A stretch of DNA of 20,056 bases from NCBI GenBank assembly GCA_905250885.1, contig CAJNOQ010003512.1, positions 1 through 20,056 on the forward strand, written 5' to 3'. The translations under genes and the position numbers were made by a program. Source of the stretch: Didymodactylos carnosus (lineage: Eukaryota > Rotifera > Eurotatoria > Philodinida > Philodinidae). The notes beneath the pieces were generated by a model. That model had not been told where the DNA came from and did not search any database. It saw nothing but the letters and a program-made list of their open reading frames with translations. The stretch's first letter is position 1. Every line of letters begins with the position of its first letter. This document shows positions 8,662-17,356 of the stretch, piece after piece.

Positions 8662-8826
8662 AAAAAAACATGGAAACTGACTTAACGTTCTTCTTTTCTT
8701 TTTTTTACTGGTACAAACAAAAGTTTATAATAATTTTTTTATCATGTTTTTATCAAGTCGAATTCATATTCCTTCGATTCGCTGTGAAAAAGAATCTTCG
8801 AATGTTTCAGACCGACACTGAGGTTG

Positions 8827-8832
8827 AATAAA
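8827..8832 (+). promoter_or_regulatory. Candidate polyadenylation signal AATAAA
   Basis: The first canonical AATAAA after the tail-collar stop codon (8659-8661), 166 nt downstream. The hexamer is common by chance in DNA this AT-rich. Confidence 0.3.
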
Positions 8833-8874
8833 TTTGGCGATAATCTTTATGCGTAAAATGCGAAAAATGAAAAA

Positions 8875-8904
8875 TTCACTACGCTTACGTTCACTACGCT
8901 TACG
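8875..8904. repeat. Two tandem copies of a 15-bp unit
   Basis: TTCACTACGCTTACG occurs twice back to back (8875-8889, 8890-8904). The rest of 8662-9234 is AT-rich non-coding sequence with no recognisable gene. Confidence 0.9.
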
Positions 8905-9234
8905 TTAGCAATGACAGCTGTCAGTGTATTTAACACTGCACTCTCTCATTACAAAGAAACCAAAACATCTTTTATAGCAAAGGCCTCTCCAAGAAATACG
9001 GGTTTTCTTTTGTTCATAGTAGTGTTTAAATAAAGAAATACGATCATAAATGGAAGGACGGAGCAATATGGTTAGTTCCCGTTTCGTCGAAAGTTTAATT
9101 GATATTCCTGTTTTAATAAAGCTACGGCTGCTGCCATTTCGTTGAAAAATAAAACTTGAATAAGAAGAAGTAGAATATAAACTATTCTAATTAACTAGAT
9201 TTTTTTAAACATACTAATTAAAAAGAATGCCTAA

Positions 9235-9769
9235 TTATTTGGAGAAACAAAAACTCAAAACTTTTTGATACCTGCTGATAACTGCTATTTTATCGTTATT
9301 AAGCAACTGTTCGAGAGCCTGAATACTTCGATTGAGAGTAATAGAATTTAGAAGACGTTCAAGACAATACAAATTTGGTTTGTTCACGTAATTAATATTA
9401 TACAAAGAGGGTGACCAAAACGAAAATTGCACAGCAGAATTCGGATACATCCACTGAACGGTACCGATGGTAGAATAATCGTAACGGGGGATCTTTCTCA
9501 TTATACGTAGATTGCATAACTTTACCAAAATGAACAATGTAATTTAGCCAACTTTTTTCTGTCGATACTTTATTTGCTTTCATAATCAAATTGATTAATG
9601 GTTTAAATTTCGATCATTTTAGTATATTATCATCATTGAGAGAATAAACTAACAGATCATAGAACCATTTCTCTTTGATAACTGGACGTATTATGGAACC
9701 GTTTAACATGTTACGTGTCAATTCCAGCAGATACGCAACAATTTCTCCAGTTACATCTCTTGACACCAT
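9235..9769 (-). pseudogene. Decayed minus-strand gene segment, copy B
   Basis: On the minus strand, a frame starting ATG at 9769 (VSRDVTGEIVAYLLELTRN) runs to a TGA at 9614-9616. It continues in the same frame (KFKPLINLIMKANKVSTEK) to PPLRLFY near 9480. A shift of frame is then needed to read IGTVQWMYPNSAVQFSFW, LYNINYVNKPNLYCLERLL and QALEQLLNNDKIAVISRYQ, ending at 9235. The composition is strongly protein-like, and 9388-9514 matches copy A at 3977-4107. Copy B preserves the frame after WMY that copy A has lost; copy A preserves the frame across PPLRLFY to WMY. So both are independently damaged relics of one gene. The product family is not recognised. Confidence 0.6.
9388..9514. repeat. Dispersed direct repeat, copy 2 (partner 3977-4107)
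   Basis: Same orientation as the partner 5.4 kb upstream, and visibly more diverged than the identical 310-bp block that follows both copies. The two homologous segments therefore did not share one recent duplication, unless the 310-bp block was gene-converted. Confidence 0.85.
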
Positions 9770-10193
9770 TACTCATTTCCATATATATTTTCAATATACT
9801 CACCGTCGAAAATTAATAATTATTAATAATCATTATATTTTTTAGAAGATTTTTAAGGTGGAATACTTGATTTTTAATTCAAAATCCAGTTTGCTGACCT
9901 CAAAACTCACTTATGTCTAGAATAGCATTGCTTATTGGAAATCAGTGCAAAAAACAACATTGAATGAAGTATATGTCGACGCTTTCTGACAACGTTCAGT
10001 TTTCCCCGCTCTATAAAGCCTGCGAAATCCTGGAACAAACAGCTTGAAAAAAAAGACACTTATCACGAAGCATCGACCTGTACTTCATTGGATGAAACTT
10101 TTTAGGCTGAGCCCCAACATTTAGCTTTCTTATGGACATAGGTGGATCTTGAGACCTGAAAGTCGGAGTTCAGTTCAAAAGGCAGATTTCAAC
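9770..10193. other. Non-coding spacer
   Basis: AT-rich; no gene, repeat or structured element recognised. Confidence 0.5.
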
Positions 10194-10487
10194 TTAAAAG
10201 TCTTCGAGAAAACTTTTAAAAACTGAGTCCTTTTCTATTGGCGAATACGAAAGAGTAAGGGTTGAGGGTATCGCTCTTTTTTTGACCTTTTCCAGAAATC
10301 CGTGAGGGTTCAACCGATCGGGTAGTTGTTGGATTTGGATGTAGTTGTTTCTTTGAACTTTGTCTTTGAACATTGATAAATTCTCTTTCTCAAAAGAACT
10401 CTTTTTTGTGCATGTCTGGTTTTTTCTCGATCTGTATGCTCTAATCATCACTGATTGCGCATATACTTTATCACAAAAAGATTCCAC
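10194..10487 (-). pseudogene. 97-codon minus-strand ORF spanning the right 310-bp repeat edge
   Basis: MESFCDKVYAQSVMIRAYRS lies inside the 310-bp repeat. From 10339 leftwards, unique sequence continues in frame with LPDRLNPHGFLEKVKKRAIP and SYSPIEKDSVFKSFLEDF. In the left copy the frame diverges at 5221 into an unrelated tail. The charged, balanced composition of the unique part suggests former coding sequence, possibly the 5' region of the copy B gene, whose fragments lie downstream in the same orientation. No homologue is recognised, and a chance ORF is possible. Confidence 0.35.
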
Positions 10488-10649
10488 TACACATTTTAAA
10501 AATGGTTCTCATATATTCACTCAAATATTGAAATTAAAGCTTATTTTTCTGCGATAAGAGTATAAACTCTATGTTAATCCTTCCAAAATGATTATTTGTC
10601 AAACACAATTCAATTAATAATATTTATTAGTTATATAGATATATTTAGC
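10340..10649. repeat. 310-bp identical direct repeat, right copy
   Basis: Base-for-base copy of 5221-5530. The left flank is GTTGGATTTGGA and the right flank GTGGTCCTCGAGCC, neither resembling the flanks of the other copy. The pair encloses the complete tail-collar gene and pseudogene copy B. Confidence 0.9.
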
Positions 10650-11603
10650 GTGGTCCTCGAGCCCGCCACTCCACAAGTCTTAATGACAGTCATAACGTCA
10701 AGTCTCTTCAATTCAGAGTCTTCATACAAGTCTTAGGGGTGATTCTTTTGGATGCGTACCACCGTTACGGCGAGCATCACAGAATCAGATAAAACTTTCA
10801 GAACTAGTAGATCTCATGGAGTTATCGATGAGAATCACCTTCAAAAATTTTTAAATCGCTTGGCGGGATCCCCCGATCAAGGCCCCTAAGGCCCTCCCCA
10901 ACAAAATTGTTTTTAAGGACATTTCGTCAGCATACCAGATGTAAGTCTGAAAATTTGAACATAGATAGAATTCACTATTGCAACCAACTTATCTAGCAGA
11001 AAAAAATTCCAACATGCCTTGATTACTTAAAATTAGTTGTTGAAAAACGGTTATTTTGGTTTCCCCTGGTTAGATATCTTCATGTTAATCAAACCGAAAC
11101 TCAACACTAATTAGTGTTTTAGAATCGTCTTTTTATGCTCTATCTAATGGTGGGTTACGCAAACCTGTATCATGTTTCCAGACAACATGACATAGATTCC
11201 CGGCACATATATTAGTGATCTACATGACTAGTACTTCAAACTCTGAAAGCTTCGCTGGGGGTCAATGCGAGTCGACCGAGAAAATCAAGATTAAGCTTGA
11301 ACTGAAGACACATGTATGTAAATCCACATAGAACATACCACCATTACATCGATCTCGGGCGCAGATGATGAGACACACAATTTCTGGTGCAGTTTTTCAT
11401 GCTGACTCCAATGGTGAAAACTACAGATCTCTAGCTGCGATAGAAAAAAAGTTGTATGCAAAGTACTTTCTCAGCGAAAAAGTGCGTTTTCCAGCGGAAA
11501 TATCCTTTGCTCTGACGATTAGTTAGACCAGTAGTCCCTGTCGTAGCACTTTCATTTTGGTCTCAAATGAAAGATCTTCACGAAATCTATCCAAATTCAG
11601 TAG

Positions 11604-12057
11604 CCGTCAATCGATAGCTTATTCAATTTTCTTCAAAATGAGACGTTAACGTAAGAGATATAGAGAAAACATGGAGAGAAGCGAATATCTCACATCTATC
11701 CAAATTCGAAAAGAAAGATTATGTACGATACCAGGATTTTGAGAGAAAGGTTTTCGAGAAGCTCGGTTTTTCAGAAAATGTAGAGGACTTTGGGGAAATT
11801 CTATAGCTTTTTCAAATCCGTCAATCGGTAGCTTATTCAATTCTCTTCAAAATGAGATGCCAACTACGTTTGTACGTCATCCCGTTGAAAAACTAGAGCC
11901 ATTTTTCTACAGTGAGTGAAAGTGGAACTTGACTTTTAACCTAGACGTGGGATATTCACTTGTCTCTGTATTTTTTTTATATCTCTTCGAGAAAATGTGG
12001 TAGAAAATAGGTTGGCGTCTCATTCTGAAGAAAACTGAATAAGCTGTCGATTGACGG
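11604..12057. repeat. 42-bp repeat, three copies: two direct, one inverted
   Basis: A unit beginning CCGTCAATCGATAGCTTATT and ending in a TCAAAATGAGACG-type motif occurs at 11604-11645 and 11818-11860, and inverted at 12016-12057. Around the first and third copies the match extends, with more divergence, through an AGAGATATAGAGAAAACATG region. These form imperfect inverted-repeat arms of roughly 100 bp (about 11604-11705 and 11938-12057). This looks like the remains of a foldback or MITE-type element. Confidence 0.7.
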
Positions 12058-12093
12058 TTTCGATTGAACGTTTGCACGTGACAGGAGAAATAA

Positions 12094-12341
12094 TACACGT
12101 GTACAATAATACGTGTAATAATACACACACACTTCAATTCTCTTGCAGGTGTATAGTTTTCTTATGTACATGCGGTCTTATATATACTGTATATAATCTT
12201 GTTGTTTGAATTTTTCTAAAAACAGTCAATTAAATACAACATACGTTTCAAGTAAAATATCGTAACTGAATGATTTTCAATATTACAGTTTTCTTTTCAT
12301 TGTAACTGCTTTAAACACGTGTATGCTGTATTACACGTGTA
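12094..12341. repeat. TACACGTGTA palindrome cluster
   Basis: The 10-bp perfect palindrome TACACGTGTA occurs at 12094-12103 and 12332-12341, with AACACGTGTA at 12314-12323 and nearby CACGTG/ACGTGT variants at 12075-12115. It contains the CACGTG E-box core. It is more likely a transposon's subterminal repeat set than a regulatory module, as no gene is adjacent. Confidence 0.5.
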
Positions 12342-12749
12342 TATATTAAATTTGTGCTTTCCGAAAACAACTGAAACCAATTAGGAAAGAGGTCTGAGTG
12401 ACCTCTGGCAACTATCCCATTGATAGAAATAATGTTTTCCGATGGTGGCTTACACGAAAAAATGAACAGGACACTTGATGCGCTCCGTTAATTACTTTTT
12501 TTCGAGATTTTCTTATTAATATTACTGCAGATATTGACGAGACTAAAACGGTGACGACATTTCTTTTTGTTTAGGTCTCGTCCCTTCAGATACAATCGTA
12601 CAACTACCGAATGTGATTTGTCCTATTTTTAATACAAATTGTAGCCCTTGACTGTCCTCTCCTGTCATTTTTCATCTAGCCTTTGACTAGGTCACAATGC
12701 TTTTGTAGTTATGCTATATGATGTTGTAAAAATGATTATGCTACCAGAC

Positions 12750-14402
12750 TAGACCTGCAAAAGGTCAGCGTTCCTTTTTAGCGTTCACTTTGAACGTAAC
12801 GCTAAAGCACATCAACAACGCGAACCCTAAATACGTTCGCGTTTCCTTGAACGTGAACGCTAGCGTTCCGATGAACGTGAACTTTATTTTATACTAACAA
12901 TGTTCCTTTTGTGTGGAATGAAAATTATTTTGAGGCTAACGTATGCATAGATTAATTTTATTCTCTGAACGTAAACAGGGTTTCTGCTCGTTTTTATTAC
13001 ATACTACCCAAACGTCAAAAAAAAATCTAGTATGGCCCGATTCATTTAGATTACCAGATTTTTATTCGATTACAACTCTTGAGTAACGACAGATCGGGCA
13101 ATTGCTAGATTTCATCTAGCTACAACTGTCAATCTATCGCCCGACAATCGATCGATTTAACTGTTGCTAGTTACACACGCAGACGCATCTACCTAGTTAA
13201 AAGCCCCTTTTCCAACTAGTAATCAAGATGGCAAATAGTCGTGCATCGCTCGATTACAGACAAAATGTATCCAGATTTTCCATAGGTGATGTTTGCTTGG
13301 GTACTAACGATGCCAAAATACAATGCAATCGGTTGTTTTTCGAATAATTCAAAGATGATAAGTGATAGAAACTTGCGGTTTTCAGAAGTCAACGGAGGAC
13401 ACCTAAAGCTATGTTTTCACAAGCAAAACTTCTTTCCGAAATTATTCAAAACTGTCAAAAGACGACAGTTTAAGCTAAATTTTGACGAGCAAAATCATCT
13501 TTCAAAAATACTGGGAAAATCGGTTTTCTGACAGATCTTTCGAAAACCAGCTCGGATTTCTTGAAACCAACAGAATAATCTATTGGTTTTCTTTCGAAAG
13601 TTCCGAAATCCTAGTGAAAACCTAGTGTAAATGAATTATCTCATTTCTCAGTAAAATCAAAAACTTCATAACCCAGTCAAGATCCAACCAAACTATGCCA
13701 GGATATCCAGATGTACTCTATTTTATCTGCTTCAAATAACTTTTTACTTGAAATTATTAAAAAGCATGCTTGTACTTCGCAAGAATTTCAGAAAACCTTC
13801 TCAAAAACCAAACAATTTTCTGTTGGTTTTTAAAGCTTTTATTGAACTGTATAGTATTGAGCAGGTTAAATAGAGCACATCTGGATATTCTGACATAATT
13901 TGATTGGATCTTGACTGAATTATGCATTTCTTGATTCTACTGGAAAATGGGATATTTCACCCACGATAGATTTCACTAACGTTTTTGAACACCAAATGTT
14001 GTCACGAGATTTAGGATAGGTAATAACGTATGCTTTCATGCATTTCTGACAGTCTAAACCTAACGACAGACAAGTCCTAAGGCTTCGGGGGAAAGGTCTG
14101 TAACAAGCAAAGCCAAAGTTTTGCTTAGATCTTATTTTGTAGAAGACACTTTGGACTATTTATCTTCGAAAGAAAACCAATAGATTATTCTGTTGGTTTC
14201 TAGAAATCCGAGCTGGTTTTCGAAAGATCTTTCAGAAAACTGACCTTCCCAGTATTTTTGAAAGACAATTTTGCTTGTCAAAATTTAGCTTAAACTGTCA
14301 TCTTTTGATTGCTGGAAATCGCAAGTCTGTATCAAAATGAATAAACGCGATAAATGAAAACAACAAGAAGACGGCGACAAAACGTGAACTTTTGCAGGCC
14401 TA
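12750..14402. mobile_element. Non-autonomous hAT-like element, 1,653 bp, near-matching 8-bp TSD
   Basis: The left end TAGACCTGCAAAAG (12750-12763) is matched by the inverted right end CTTTTGCAGGCCTA (14389-14402), 13 of 14 positions. A weaker match extends about 10 bp inward. Flanks are taccagac (12742-12749) and taccggac (14403-14410), an 8-bp duplication with one change. Both points fit an older hAT insertion. GAACGT/ACGTTC-type repeats follow the left end (12779-12880), and a large foldback occupies the centre. The one longer frame inside (13286-13531) lies in the foldback arm and resembles no transposase. Confidence 0.82.
13454..14308. repeat. Large imperfect inverted repeat (foldback) inside the hAT-like element
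   Basis: Two collinear arm blocks pair in inverse order: 13454-13599 with 14165-14308, and 13631-13735 with 13857-13960. Recognisable words include GACAGTTTAAGCTAAATTTT with its complement, and CCAACAGAATAATCTATTGG with its complement. Identity looks above 85-90% by eye. The right arm carries about 200 extra bases (about 13961-14164), either an insertion there or a loss from the left arm. Confidence 0.85.
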
Positions 14403-14410
14403 TACCGGAC

Positions 14411-14779
14411 AAGGCCTCACAGGTGAACCAGTTTCTACTCTTGACCATCGTTTTATCGCAATTACTCATCAATACACAAATGGAGTACCTTGGCTCCTTA
14501 AATTACCGGAGTTGATCGAGGAAAATTCATCCGGAAATTTTATACACTTTTGAATCGGGATGAAATTACATCCGGGTGGAGTTGCATAGACGAGTAGGAT
14601 CTCCTGATAAAAAGTCTTCCCGGACTAAAAAACATCCGGATTTCATGACACTCCCCATCCGAAAATGTACAGATGTTGAGAAATTTCAAAAATAAAACAT
14701 CTGCATTCTTCGTGTCACGAACTTTGTCATTTTGTTCTCTACATTCAAATAAAGAGCTAACTGCCCATGTCAAAAAATC
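14411..14779. other. Non-coding sequence
   Basis: Contains several CATCCGGA/TCCGGA words (14528-14660) in both orientations. A 77-codon minus-strand frame (14540-14773) has no motif and is judged chance. Confidence 0.5.
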
Positions 14780-14990
14780 AGATTAAGATCTTACAGACAA
14801 TACGATTTCATAAGATTCTTCGTCGAGGATCTTATAAGATCGTGAAGTAAGAATCTTGTATGATTCCTGGTATAAGACAAAAGCGAAAATCTTATAAGAT
14901 TCTTGCTAAGAATCGTACAAAAACATACGATACGAATCTCACAAGACTTCATACGAGCTTGTAAGATGATATTGTAAGATTTTTCTTAAA
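14780..14990. repeat. Palindromic repeat built on ATCTTATAAGAT
   Basis: The perfect 12-bp palindrome ATCTTATAAGAT occurs at 14829-14840 and 14889-14900. The surrounding 200 bp consists of diverged AAGATTCTTA/TAAGAATCTT words on both strands. A related cluster lies at about 17090-17235. The structure fits a MITE family whose interior grew by short-unit repetition. Confidence 0.65.
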
Positions 14991-15554
14991 AATTTGAAAA
15001 ATAAAATATTTCATGCTAAAATTTTTTCCACCTTAAATCGTATTTTAAGGAGTACAAAAAAGTTTTTAAACATTAAATACGTTGAATTTAAGTTAATATG
15101 TGTTTTACACCAATTTTTAACTGCAAAGAATATGTGCCGCTAGTAAAAACGTGATTGGTCAATTGAGTTCGACCATTATTTAGAGTTACTTTAGGCAGAA
15201 AAAATATAATCAAAATCCAAAAGAACGGAGTGAAGAAAGGAATATAATAATATAGTTCAGCTGAATAGAAACAGGGTAGTCGAAAGAGACTTGAACTAAC
15301 GAGGATTGTAGTAGAACTGATTAAAAGCTTTTTCGCAGAAATTTTGCTGATAGATAGGATTGCTGATAGATTTTCATTTTTTCATGCTGTTTTACTACCA
15401 ATTTGCGCTCTCAAAATGAAAAAAAATGTTTTTCGTTATCAGGCCTGTTTTTTTGTGCTGACATGTTAGTAAAATTGTTTGCCATTACTGCTAGAATGTT
15501 TTCTAAGTGTTAGAACGGCTTAGTTAGACGATGTGAGTACCCAGGCCAACAGAA
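14991..15554. other. Non-coding AT-rich sequence
   Basis: No gene, terminal repeat or structured element recognised on either strand. Confidence 0.55.
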
Positions 15555-15705
15555 CGGTCCGTTAACGTCGTGTAAACGGCACATTAATGGTCATCATAAA
15601 AACGATGTAAACCGTGCCGTTTACGGTGACCGTTAATTTACAACTTGAAAACAACCCCAAAAGCTACGTTATGAAAACGGTGTAAAAACGGCACTTAAAT
15701 GGTCA
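15555..15705. repeat. GTAAACGGCAC-type inverted/direct repeat cluster
   Basis: GTAAACGGCAC at 15572-15582, its exact complement GTGCCGTTTAC at 15614-15624, and GTAAAAACGGCAC at 15682-15694. Each is associated with TTAATGGTCA/GGTGACCGTTAA words. This is probably a small foldback element; no clear TIR/TSD pair was found. Confidence 0.6.
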
Positions 15706-16502
15706 CTGTAATTATCACATATGCGATAATATTAGTATATCCTATTATATTTTTGAGTGAATTGCATAGCCATTCGCGCGTTTGATAGAGCTATATCGAT
15801 TGTGTATAAACATAATATTTTCCTGGTACTTTAGAGTTTGAGAAGGCTCCGATACAATGATTTGAAGAAGTACCCAATCCGTAGTGCTATGTATTTCCAC
15901 ACAGGTTTGCCCGCTTTTAACAAAACCTTCAGCGGCGCGAATCTTACTATGCTCATCAGATAGAGCATGTCAATTTATATATACATCGAAATTTTTTTAT
16001 TGAAAAAGATTAGTCCTTTGGTGGAGAAACAGTGCTTTCAAAAGTATCAAACGAATGAGGCTGACACCAACATCATTCAACGCAGCTTTTTAAGCGGATT
16101 CAAAATATAACACTGAAAAAAATTGAAAACAATTTCAATTTTTCCATTTCTTAGTTTAAAGTAATTTTTGAATTTTTAAAGTTAAACTAAATTCAAAATT
16201 AAAACGTTTCCGTTGGAAAAGATCTTAGAGTGATTTAACACATTTTTGAGCTTATACACGATGATTTTCTTGTTTAAAAATTGCTCAAATTTCGGTTTTA
16301 ATGATATTCAACAACAGTAACGTCGCGAATTCATCGAAATTTTAAATTTATTATTAGCCGCTAGGTACTGTATTTTCTTAACAAAAACTGCTTGATGATG
16401 AAAGAGAGGCACGCGGATGGCAGAGAACCAAAGAAGGTTGGCTGGGTTCGTTTGAGTGTCGAATTTATGGCAGACATAACCTTCTACATTGGAAGCATGA
16501 AA
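15706..16502. other. Non-coding AT-rich sequence
   Basis: Includes a very A/T-biased stretch (16101-16200). The 79-codon minus-strand frame at 16308-16547 shows no motif. Confidence 0.5.
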
Positions 16503-16866
16503 TTCCGTCACGGCCGATATTCTGCTCGCTTTATTTGATCTTAGCACTTAACACCAAAACTAGAGATATATTATGGAAGCCCAACGACTGGCAAACATTT
16601 TTCTGTAAAGTATGTCAAACGACCGTACCTTATTTCAGAGAGAAGTTCGAAGTTGAAAGAGGCTCCTAAAAAACTTTTCATTTTTTCAAGTTCCGTCACG
16701 GCTTCTATTTTTGCTATAACTGCTGATCTAGTGTACCGATCAAACTCACACTTTCAGAAATTGAAGAACCTGTTCTAATACTCATTTGATAAAAATTCCA
16801 TCGTAATCCCTTACGTGGTTCCGGAGATACAAAACAAAGAAGTCGAAAAAGGGAAATTCCGTCACG
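16503..16866. repeat. Three direct copies of TTCCGTCACG at 166-188-bp spacing
   Basis: TTCCGTCACGG at 16503-16513 and 16691-16701, and TTCCGTCACG at 16857-16866. The same motif at similar spacing suggests a heavily diverged tandem repeat with a unit of about 170-190 bp. The intervening sequence shows only weak resemblance by eye. Confidence 0.45.
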
Positions 16867-17089
16867 CTTGGCCAAGCCGATATACACAATTCAGCGCAAA
16901 ACGTTATAGATTTTTCAGGCAGCAGACATTGAAAGGAGTAGAAAAGAATCGTAAGATGCAGCGATGCTGTGTAAGCAGAGTAGAGCAATAGGAGAAGAAA
17001 CAGCGGCAGTAAATGATGATTTAGTTCTCCAACTTTATCTTTGAATATTCATTCGCAGGCGCGAAAGACTTAAAATTTCTGATGCTGAC

Positions 17090-17235
17090 TTACTGAAATC
17101 TTATGAATTTTTATAAAAAAATTGTATAAACCATCTTGGCACTCTTATCAGGATCTTATAAGAATCGTATCAATACTGTATCATTTTCATCGACTGCCTT
17201 ATATAAGATCCTCATAAGATTTATATAACAATTCT
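17090..17235. repeat. Second ATCTTATAAGA-type palindromic cluster
   Basis: Contains GGATCTTATAAGAATCG and CTTATATAAGATCC with flanking ATCTTATGA words, matching the style of the cluster at 14780-14990. Either another member of the same MITE family, or the far end of one 2.5-kb element whose other end is at about 14780. Confidence 0.55.
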
Positions 17236-17356
17236 AGAAAATTGCCGCAAGATCGGTCGACTGCGATATTGATTTTAATTATATATTTGTCTCACGTTTT
17301 TGCCTTAACAAAAGCCGATTTGTGTTAATACATTATTATTTGCTATTCTTCTCTTT

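Larger units (their letters stand above)
10650..12741. other. Non-coding region with dispersed repeats
   Basis: No convincing gene. It opens with a sharp change to GC-richer sequence (GTGGTCCTCGAGCCCGCCAC) and holds the three-copy repeat and the ACACGTGT cluster listed separately. Short minus-strand frames at 11646-12171 coincide with these repeats and look like chance. Confidence 0.55.

Noticed and set aside
5221-10649. Ordinary LTR retrotransposon with 310-bp LTRs
   Set aside because: No CA terminus, no target-site duplication, no gag, protease, RT or integrase motifs inside, and no clear polypurine tract. Kept only as an open hypothesis.
11646-12171. Three short minus-strand ORFs
   Set aside because: They overlap the 42-bp repeat family and the ACACGTGT cluster; no protein-like features.
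13286-13531. 81-codon plus ORF inside the foldback
   Set aside because: It lies in an inverted-repeat arm and its inverse copy does not preserve a frame; no transposase motif.
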